A stretch of 10,708 nucleotides of DNA from Lachnospiraceae bacterium UBA1729. GTDB lineage: Bacteria > Bacillota > Clostridia > Lachnospirales > Lachnospiraceae. A program made the translations under genes and the position numbers. The stretch is from NCBI GenBank assembly GCA_002315945.1, contig DCIJ01000064.1, forward strand, positions 1-10,708, given 5' to 3'. Of the stretch, positions 6,720 to 10,673 are shown one piece after another. Within the stretch, counting starts at the first letter, position 1, and each line of letters opens with the position of its first letter. The notes under the pieces were generated by a model. It saw nothing but the letters and a program-made list of their open reading frames with translations, had not been told where the DNA came from and did no database searches.

Positions 6720-7358
6720 TTATAACCAACCAATTTTTCTGCATTCCGCATCGGTATCAACAAATATATAATCAAATACCTCTTTCTTGCAGTCTATATG
6801 CTTAACCTCATCCAAACTCTTTTCCACATCCTCGCTACTGTTATATCCTGGAATATTTGGAAATCTAAGATGCAATCGCTCCGGAGAAATCAATTTCACC
6901 AGTTTCTTCAAATTTGATTTCATACTGGCATTGCTTATTCCTGTGTATTCCTTATAAATATCATCATTCATATCTTTAATATCAATTATCCACTGACTTA
7001 TATTCGGAATAAGAGGTTCTATCGCATTCCATTTTACATTAAGAGAGGTTTCGATTCTTATATTCCATTCTGTGGGAGCTATCCTTACAAATTCTTCAAT
7101 AAATTCAGTCTGAAGAAGGGGTTCTCCTCCACCAAACGTAATACCGCCACCGCTCATTTTAAAATAGCTATCATCAACCATAACCAGATTTAACAACTCT
7201 TTTGGGGTATAGTCCGTCAATACCCATTCATCATCGTGGCATTTATTATTTATGCAGTATTTACATTTTAGCGGGCAGTTATAAAAAGTAACTAATGTTG
7301 TAATACCCTTCCCGTCAGTACCTGTACGAAGTCTTGAAATACCCATTATCTTACTCAT
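6720..7358 (-). CDS. Small radical SAM protein, glycyl-radical-activase-like
   Basis: A 212-aa radical SAM enzyme. The cluster motif is C28-x3-C32-x2-C35 (YNCPLKCKYC), binding the [4Fe-4S] cluster that cleaves S-adenosylmethionine. GGGITFGGGEPLLQ (about 69-82) is the SAM-contacting glycine motif, and the LHLRFPNIPGY segment near the C terminus resembles the late strand of pyruvate formate-lyase activases. The length and pattern fit the small activase subfamily, but no glycyl radical enzyme is encoded nearby and no second cluster domain is visible. ATG 7358 is preferred over GTG 7361 because GGAG lies 8 nt upstream; it overlaps the preceding gene by 8 bp. It may modify the 367-aa neighbour or another cassette protein. 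Radical SAM identity is very secure, the target unknown. Confidence 0.93.
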   Translation of the reverse strand: MSKIMGISRLRTGTDGKGITTLVTFYNCPLKCKYCINNKCHDDEWVLTDYTPKELLNLVMVDDSYFKMSGGGITFGGGEPLLQTEFIEEFVRIAPTEWNIRIETSLNVKWNAIEPLIPNISQWIIDIKDMNDDIYKEYTGISNASMKSNLKKLVKLISPERLHLRFPNIPGYNSSEDVEKSLDEVKHIDCKKEVFDYIFVDTDAECRKIGWL

Positions 7359-8454
7359 CACTGTCTCTCCTTAAAAAATCTGGAATTTTTATACTTTTTC
7401 CGTTCTTACTATCATTTGTCGGCATAGGACCTGGCACTCCCATCAGTCTAAATGGTTCGTCTTCAACCTCAGTCTGCAATTCGTTATCATGGCCACTTAC
7501 GAATCTTTCTTCTATCTCTAGTTGAGGATAAACCCTGTCCTCTGCCCTTATTTTTTCTAGTTCAGAAATCAAATAGCGAGATTCCTCATCGCACTTAGGA
7601 CAAGTTCCTCCACAAGCACCGTCAAAAGGATATTCCTCAGTATGGAATTCTATTCCATTTGCCTTTGCCAACTCATTGCGAGCCTTCTTTAATACATTGC
7701 ATAATTCCTTTCCATCACTTCTCGGCGTTATGAACATTTGGTTTTCTTTTTCCATAACAGCTAGTCCCTCATCATCTATATCCCCTAGCAAATCAAATCC
7801 ATCATAATTATCGATCTGTATAAATCCTTTTTCAAAGTTAGTATCTATATATGCACCCTCATTGAAATCAAAAAAATACTTCCTATCATAGTGGTCATAC
7901 ATACATCTTATCTGAGCATATATTTGGGGAAATAGTTCTTCTATCTGCTTTTGAATATCCTCAAAGAACTGTCCCATTTTCATGTTTCTGTGCTTTTCTA
8001 ATATTTCAAATCTCATCGCCAAAACAGATACCGTATTACTTAAGTCTGCAACTAACTCGTTATACACAGAAATACGTTTCCTTGATTCAAATGGAAATGG
8101 TTTTACAGTCCATAAATGAAGTCTAATATCATCTATAGTTTGTAATAATTTGTACGGATATAGCGTCGATGACTCATTATCCGAAAGTACTAAGACTTCT
8201 GAATCCCAGTCAATTATCTCAAGAAGTTCCTCTATATGATTATTCAAACATCTATACCTGATACTTGTCAGAGCACCATTTTCATCCATTCCAAGCATTG
8301 CAGGTATTTTAACATCTATATATTTATATTTTTTCTCATGCTCATATGGTTCTCTCATGTAATAAGAAATAACTATTACATCCTCCGCATACTGTTCCAA
8401 TATAGGATTCTTATCATTCCACAAATGCCCATCTTCCGAAACTATTATTTTCAT
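7351..8454 (-). CDS. Unrecognised 367-aa protein with CxxxCxxC motif and FtsZ-like tail
   Basis: First gene of the cassette; no family recognised. The N-terminal part (1-150) looks like an alpha/beta domain, with strands such as VIVISYY and EVLVLSD and the segment LHLWTVKPFPF (113-123). The middle (150-260) is helical and rich in charged and aromatic residues. Near the end, GACGGTCPKCDEE gives Cys281, Cys285 and Cys288 in a CxxxCxxC spacing that could hold zinc or an iron-sulfur cluster, followed by a helix and an acidic linker. The last residues, KSIKIPDFLRRDSDE, resemble the conserved C-terminal peptide of FtsZ. The ATG at 8454 has GGAGA 8 nt upstream; the TTG at 8469 lies within that site. 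It overlaps the radical SAM gene by 8 bp, suggesting a functional pair. Confidence 0.85.
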   Translation of the reverse strand: MKIIVSEDGHLWNDKNPILEQYAEDVIVISYYMREPYEHEKKYKYIDVKIPAMLGMDENGALTSIRYRCLNNHIEELLEIIDWDSEVLVLSDNESSTLYPYKLLQTIDDIRLHLWTVKPFPFESRKRISVYNELVADLSNTVSVLAMRFEILEKHRNMKMGQFFEDIQKQIEELFPQIYAQIRCMYDHYDRKYFFDFNEGAYIDTNFEKGFIQIDNYDGFDLLGDIDDEGLAVMEKENQMFITPRSDGKELCNVLKKARNELAKANGIEFHTEEYPFDGACGGTCPKCDEESRYLISELEKIRAEDRVYPQLEIEERFVSGHDNELQTEVEDEPFRLMGVPGPMPTNDSKNGKSIKIPDFLRRDSDE

Positions 8455-8520
8455 ATCGCATATCTCCAATCAGTTTTTATTGCTATTTTTCAGCATAAAT
8501 TCCGTCTATGATATACATAT

Positions 8521-8554
8521 TAAAAAAAGAGCTGTACGATAAAAACGCCAGCCC
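8521..8554 (-). terminator. Probable terminator at the end of the tRNA array
   Basis: On the minus strand GGCTG pairs with CAGCT (one G-U pair), with a possible inner CG/CG pairing, then CTTTTTTTAA with seven T residues. It lies 7 nt after tRNA-Gln(UUG) and about 65 nt before the first cassette gene, so it separates the array from the cassette. The stem is modest and termination may be incomplete. Confidence 0.55.
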
Positions 8555-8560
8555 AAATAA

Positions 8561-8632
8561 CAGCCCCTGCCGGAATTGAACCTGCATCTTAGGTGTCAAA
8601 GACCCACGTCATAACCATTAGACCAAAAGGCT
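8561..8632 (-). tRNA. tRNA-Gln (UUG)
   Basis: 72 nt. Acceptor AGCCTTT pairs with AGGGGCT (two G-U), the anticodon stem TGGGT/ACCTA encloses loop CTTTGAC (anticodon TTG), and the T loop is TTCAATT. The T stem has one A-G mismatch. No CCA is encoded (G then TTA). It is the last gene of the array. Confidence 0.85.
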
Positions 8633-8638
8633 ATTTAA

Positions 8639-8709
8639 CAGCCCTTGCTGGAGTCGAACCAGCACACCTGGAGTCAGAGTCCAGTGCTCTACCGTTAAGC
8701 TAAGGGGCT
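8639..8709 (-). tRNA. tRNA-Gln (CUG)
   Basis: 71 nt. The anticodon stem CTGGA/TCCAG encloses loop CTCTGAC (anticodon CTG); T arm GCTGG-TTCGACT-CCAGC is perfect. Acceptor AGCCCCT/AAGGGCT has one C-A mismatch. No CCA is encoded. Six nucleotides separate it from tRNA-Gln(UUG). Confidence 0.88.
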
Positions 8710-8713
8710 AGGT

Positions 8714-8731
8714 GGCGTGCTTATTCACGCC
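8714..8731 (-). other. Stem-loop between HTH gene 1 and tRNA-Gln(CUG)
   Basis: Perfect 6-bp GC-rich stem GGCGTG/CACGCC with a 6-nt loop, 7 nt after the HTH stop. No T-tract follows on either strand, so it is more likely an mRNA 3'-end or tRNA-processing element than a terminator. Confidence 0.45.
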
Positions 8732-8738
8732 GTTTATT

Positions 8739-8993
8739 TCATGCACTTAATTGACTATGGATGTCTCCATCAATCACAAGAATTTCATCGATATGAACAT
8801 CGAATAGTGCTGCGAGTACTACTAAATTATCGACAGTTGGCATTGCTGTTCCATGTTGCCACTTATAAATAGCTTGTGGTGTTGCAAATCCAAAGATATT
8901 TTGTAAATCCTTTACTGAAAGCCCCGCATCTTCTCTTAATCTTGTAATGTTTTCCCCTGTGGCTACCATATCAATAGCCGGAATTGTAACCAT
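8739..8993 (-). CDS. XRE-family HTH regulator 1, inside the tRNA array
   Basis: An 84-aa single-domain DNA-binding protein. The five-helix XRE/Cro fold spans about residues 13-72: GENITRLREDAGLSVKDL (helices 1-2), FGFATPQAIYKWQHG (recognition helix region, 34-48) and PTVDNLVVLAALFDVHIDEIL (helices 4-5). AGGAGG lies 9 nt before the ATG. A 17-codon leader ORF and a hairpin stand upstream, immediately after tRNA-Cys, and two tRNA-Gln genes follow. About 52 of 84 residues match the second HTH protein at 10079-10333 over its whole length without gaps. Expected role: repressor of the element or the array; the operator was not identified. DNA-binding function is secure by family, the target unknown. 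Confidence 0.9.
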   Translation of the reverse strand: MVTIPAIDMVATGENITRLREDAGLSVKDLQNIFGFATPQAIYKWQHGTAMPTVDNLVVLAALFDVHIDEILVIDGDIHSQLSA

Positions 8994-9013
8994 TTTTCTT
9001 TTCCTCCTGTTCC

Positions 9014-9045
9014 GACTGGCACCAGGAGTTCTCTGGTTACCAGTC
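9014..9045 (-). promoter_or_regulatory. Hairpin spanning the leader-peptide stop, upstream of HTH gene 1
   Basis: On the minus strand GACTGG...CCAGTC forms the outer stem and ACCAG...CTGGT the inner stem around a 7-nt loop, with a 2/1 internal bulge. The 5' arm contains the last Asp-Trp codons and TAA of the leader ORF, and the 3' arm ends 5 nt before the HTH ribosome site. A ribosome at the leader end would open the hairpin. Confidence 0.6.
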
Positions 9046-9090
9046 TAAATAAAACTGTTCTACATCTTCCTTTGATTTATTTATTTGCAT
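9037..9090 (-). CDS. 17-aa leader peptide ORF
   Basis: ATG at 9090 is preceded by a perfect AGGAGG with 9-nt spacing and opens MQINKSKEDVEQFYLDW, ending TAA. The ribosome site begins 4 nt after the tRNA-Cys 3' end, so the ORF is read from the tRNA transcript. The ideal ribosome site and the hairpin over its stop codon suggest a translated leader controlling HTH gene 1 rather than a functional peptide, though a small peptide product cannot be excluded. Confidence 0.55.
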   Translation of the reverse strand: MQINKSKEDVEQFYLDW

Positions 9091-9108
9091 AGGCACTTAC
9101 CTCCTAAA

Positions 9109-9180
9109 AGCACATAGTTGGATTCGAACCAACGTTACTGGAGTTGCAGTCCAGGGCCTTAACCACTTGGCTATATGTGC
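9109..9180 (-). tRNA. tRNA-Cys (GCA)
   Basis: 72 nt. Perfect acceptor GCACATA/TATGTGC with discriminator U, as expected for tRNA-Cys. The anticodon stem CTGGA/TCCAG encloses loop CTGCAAC (GCA), and T arm GTTGG-TTCGAAT-CCAAC is perfect. No CCA is encoded (U then TTTA). Confidence 0.93.
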
Positions 9181-9184
9181 AGAG

Positions 9185-9257
9185 TGCTCCATACAGGACT
9201 TGAACCTGCAGCTTACCGGTTAAAAGCCGGTTACTCTACCAATTGAGTTAATGAAGC
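9185..9257 (-). tRNA. tRNA-Lys (UUU)
   Basis: 73 nt. Acceptor GCTTCAT/ATGGAGC (one G-U), D stem ACTC/GAGT, anticodon stem ACCGG/CCGGT with loop CTTTTAA (TTT), T arm GCAGG-TTCAAGT-CCTGT. Discriminator A; no CCA is encoded. Confidence 0.92.
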
Positions 9258-9261
9258 ATAG

Positions 9262-9351
9262 CGCAGATATTCGGACTCGAACCGAAACACCGCTCACACG
9301 GCTACTGGTAGTTTTCAAGACTACTGCCTTACCAATTAGGCTTATATCTGC
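9262..9351 (-). tRNA. tRNA-Ser (UGA)
   Basis: 90 nt, including the long variable arm typical of class II tRNAs. Perfect acceptor GCAGATA/TATCTGC with discriminator G, anticodon stem GTAGT/ACTAC with loop CTTGAAA (TGA), and T arm TTCGG-TTCGAGT-CCGAA. No CCA is encoded. Confidence 0.94.
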
Positions 9352-9355
9352 ATAA

Positions 9356-9428
9356 TACTAGGAGAAGGAATCGAACCTCCGGCTCCTGCTTTATAAGAAC
9401 AGTCCCATCACCACTTGGGTATCCTAGC
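9356..9428 (-). tRNA. tRNA-Ile (UAU)
   Basis: 73 nt. Acceptor GCTAGGA/TCCTAGT (closing G-U), D stem CCC/GGG, anticodon stem CTGTT/AGCAG with loop CTTATAA, giving anticodon TAT for the codon AUA. T arm GGAGG-TTCGATT-CCTTC. Most bacteria read AUA with a CAU anticodon modified by TilS, so this is an unusual isoacceptor. No CCA is encoded. Confidence 0.88.
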
Positions 9429-9433
9429 ATGAG

Positions 9434-9506
9434 TGGCTCAGATTGGAGTCGAACCAATTCCTCCGGATTTTCAGTCCGGCGCTACTACCGAGTCAGCTTC
9501 CAAGCC
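9434..9506 (-). tRNA. tRNA-Phe (GAA)
   Basis: 73 nt. Acceptor GGCTTGG/CTGAGCC (two G-U), anticodon stem CCGGA/TCCGG with loop CTGAAAA (GAA), T arm ATTGG-TTCGACT-CCAAT, discriminator A. Its first base directly follows the T-tract of the terminator at 9507-9546. No CCA is encoded. Confidence 0.93.
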
Positions 9507-9546
9507 AAAAAAATACCGCTCACCCATTCATCTAAGGTAAGCGGTA
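9507..9546 (-). terminator. Strong intrinsic terminator abutting tRNA-Phe
   Basis: On the minus strand TACCGCTTACC pairs with GGTGAGCGGTA (11 bp, one G-U) around a TTAGATGAATG loop, followed by seven T residues that run straight into the first base of tRNA-Phe. It closes the small ORF unit at 9579-9834. The downstream tRNA genes therefore depend on read-through or on an unseen promoter. Confidence 0.85.
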
Positions 9547-9578
9547 CGCTATAAATGCTCTATTCAGATTTCCATTCT

Positions 9579-9728
9579 CTATGGAGTATCGTCTATAAAA
9601 ACACAATTATCTCGTTTCTGCTTAACCTTATCTGAGCGCACAAATTTAAAGCCCTGCTGCGATTTGCAAAACAGTGCTGACTGCTGTGATATTTGATTAA
9701 AACAGTAATTGTGAATCATTGTGTTCAT
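9579..9728 (-). CDS. Possible 49-aa ORF in an independent unit inside the array
   Basis: No family recognised. The frame from ATG 9728 opens MNTMIHNYCFNQIS, is basic in its second half, and ends in an acidic CVFIDDTP tail. AAAGGA lies 6 nt upstream. An in-frame ATG at 9791 would give 70 aa but would start only about 8 nt after the predicted transcription start and has no ribosome site. The unit has its own promoter (9834-9806) and a strong terminator (9546-9507), so a transcript of about 290 nt is expected; it could equally be a small RNA with no protein product. Confidence 0.4.
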   Translation of the reverse strand: MNTMIHNYCFNQISQQSALFCKSQQGFKFVRSDKVKQKRDNCVFIDDTP

Positions 9729-9805
9729 CGCTTTTCCTTTCCCGAAGTCTTTGCTTCGCTTGTCTCTTTCTATATCGTAATATAACACCATATTACTTAG
9801 TTGTC

Positions 9806-9834
9806 ATTATACCCGTGGTATAAAATAATGTGAC
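9806..9834 (-). promoter_or_regulatory. Predicted promoter of the small unit inside the array
   Basis: Minus strand: -35 GTCACA (9834-9829, four of six consensus), a 17-nt spacer, and a perfect -10 TATAAT (9811-9806). The -35 box is formed by the last six bases of tRNA-His, so the promoter is partly built into the tRNA gene. Confidence 0.6.
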
Positions 9835-9900
9835 CGGCGGGAATTGAACCCGCATCTTCAGATCCACAATCTGAGGTACTGACCATTATACGACAGCCAC
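9829..9900 (-). tRNA. tRNA-His (GUG), lacking the usual extra G
   Basis: 72 nt. Acceptor GTGGCTG/CGGTCAC (two G-U), anticodon stem TCAGA/TCTGA with loop TTGTGGA (GTG), perfect T arm GCGGG-TTCAATT-CCCGC. The base before position 1 is T and the discriminator is A, where most bacterial tRNA-His genes encode G(-1) opposite C73. No CCA is encoded. Confidence 0.88.
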
Positions 9901-9902
9901 AG

Positions 9903-9974
9903 TACTCCTACCAGGAATCGAACCTGGATCTATTGGTTCGTAGCCAATCATTCTATCCTTTAGACTATAGGAGC
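9903..9974 (-). tRNA. tRNA-Arg (ACG)
   Basis: 72 nt. Acceptor GCTCCTA/TAGGAGT (closing G-U), anticodon stem ATTGG/CCAAT with loop CTACGAA; A34 of the ACG anticodon would normally be deaminated to inosine by TadA. T arm CCAGG-TTCGATT-CCTGG is perfect. No CCA is encoded. Confidence 0.92.
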
Positions 9975-9977
9975 AGA

Positions 9978-10049
9978 CAGTCCCTGCAAGAATCGAACTT
10001 GCATCATACGATTAGAAGTCGTGTATTCTTTCCATTAAACTAAGGGACT
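9978..10049 (-). tRNA. tRNA-Arg (UCU)
   Basis: 72 nt. Perfect acceptor AGTCCCT/AGGGACT with discriminator G; loop CTTCTAA gives anticodon TCT for AGA/AGG. The anticodon stem CACGA/TCGTA has one C-A mismatch at its base and the D stem is weak. T arm GCAAG-TTCGATT-CTTGC is perfect. No CCA is encoded. Confidence 0.9.
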
Positions 10050-10052
10050 ATA

Positions 10053-10076
10053 GCAGGATCATATCCTGCATTTTTT
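10053..10076 (+). other. Hairpin with T-tract between HTH gene 2 and tRNA-Arg(UCU)
   Basis: GCAGGAT/ATCCTGC (7 bp, 3-nt loop) followed on the plus strand by ATTTTTTG looks like a plus-strand intrinsic terminator, but no plus-strand gene is seen. Read on the minus strand it is a strong stem-loop 9 nt after the HTH stop without a following T-tract. It may block antisense transcription or mark an mRNA/tRNA processing boundary. Confidence 0.5.
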
Positions 10077-10078
10077 GT

Positions 10079-10333
10079 TCAAGCACTCTTCTGTGCCTGT
10101 TCATCATTATCAACAACTATGATTTCATCTATAGTTACGCCAAATAAGTATGACAACACCAATAAATTATCTACTGTAGGAAGTGCAAGACCCTGTTGCC
10201 ACTTATATACTGCCTGAGGTGTTCCAAAACCACATGCATTCTGAATATCTTTAACGGACAAGCCCGATTTCTTCCTGAGCTTAACTATATTTTCTCCTGT
10301 TGCTTTTATATTAACTGTTGGAATATTGAACAT
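10079..10333 (-). CDS. XRE-family HTH regulator 2, inside the tRNA array
   Basis: An 84-aa paralogue of the protein at 8739-8993, the same length and about 62% identical by hand count. Helices run through GENIVKLRKKSGLSVKDI (13-30), the recognition region CGFGTPQAVYKWQQG (34-48) and PTVDNLLVLSYLFGVTIDEI (52-71). The recognition region is nearly the same as in paralogue 1, so overlapping operators are likely. GGGAGG lies about 6 nt before the ATG. A strong terminator hairpin stands 15-55 nt upstream, so expression must come by read-through, an antitermination event or an unseen promoter. Two tRNA-Arg genes and tRNA-His follow downstream. HTH identity is secure; its regulatory target is unknown. 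Confidence 0.9.
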   Translation of the reverse strand: MFNIPTVNIKATGENIVKLRKKSGLSVKDIQNACGFGTPQAVYKWQQGLALPTVDNLLVLSYLFGVTIDEIIVVDNDEQAQKSA

Positions 10334-10346
10334 GATTTACCTCCCA

Positions 10347-10388
10347 AATAAAAAAATGCCTGACCATGAAAACTCACATAGGCCAGGC
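10347..10388 (-). terminator. Intrinsic terminator upstream of HTH gene 2
   Basis: Minus strand GCCTGGCC pairs with GGTCAGGC (8 bp, one G-U) around a 15-nt loop, followed by ATTTTTTTATT. It lies between tRNA-Pro and the HTH gene, and its T-tract ends only a few bases before the HTH ribosome site, the position of an attenuator. Confidence 0.8.
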
Positions 10389-10423
10389 ACAGTATCTGAT
10401 ACTATTATCGGAATCCCCAATTT

Positions 10424-10549
10424 CTATACTTTATCTAAGGGGACCATATACATCCTATATGAGCGCATTCGATTAAGACTCCAGTTATGTCGAAATACTG
10501 GTGCCATCTCTGATCCTGTATGCGGTCTTCGTATAAATAAAGTAAACAT
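10424..10549 (-). CDS. Possible 41-aa leader ORF upstream of HTH gene 2
   Basis: ATG at 10549 has AAAGGAG 10 nt upstream and opens MFTLFIRRPHTGSEM; it ends with VPLDKV about 36 nt before the terminator stem. The product is basic and Met/Arg-rich and was not recognised. The parallel with the leader ORF before HTH gene 1 (tRNA, ORF, hairpin, HTH gene) is the main support. Codon composition gives no clear verdict. Confidence 0.3.
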   Translation of the reverse strand: MFTLFIRRPHTGSEMAPVFRHNWSLNRMRSYRMYMVPLDKV

Positions 10550-10596
10550 CGAAATCGTACTCCTTTCCTGGACTTTTTCATCCATCATGTTCTTAG

Positions 10597-10669
10597 TTGG
10601 AATGACAGGACTCGAACCTGCAACCACTTGATCCCAAATCAAGCATGCTACCACTTGCACTACATCCCA
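10597..10669 (-). tRNA. tRNA-Pro (UGG)
   Basis: 73 nt. Acceptor TGGGATG/CATTCCA (one G-T pair), anticodon stem CTTGA/TCAAG with loop TTTGGGA (TGG), T arm GCAGG-TTCGAGT-CCTGT, discriminator A. A T at position 1 is unusual. No CCA is encoded (A then ACT). Confidence 0.9.
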
Positions 10670-10673
10670 ATAG

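Noticed and set aside
8470..8520. A promoter for the five-gene cassette
   Set aside because: A TATCAT-like -10 exists at about 8503-8508, but no acceptable -35 sits at 16-18 nt, so I could not support it.
9579..9828. A further degenerate tRNA gene between tRNA-His and tRNA-Phe
   Set aside because: There is no T-loop GGTTCRANTCC-type sequence or pairing acceptor stem in this stretch.
10389..10596. T-box riboswitch upstream of HTH gene 2
   Set aside because: No T-box sequence of the AGGGTGGNACCGCG type and no specifier stem pattern was found; only a terminator hairpin is present.
10326..10631. Plus-strand frame of about 101 codons at the right edge
   Set aside because: It runs antisense through tRNA-Pro and the terminator, and its end (a familiar GMTGLEPAT-like peptide) is the usual artefact of translating a tRNA gene.
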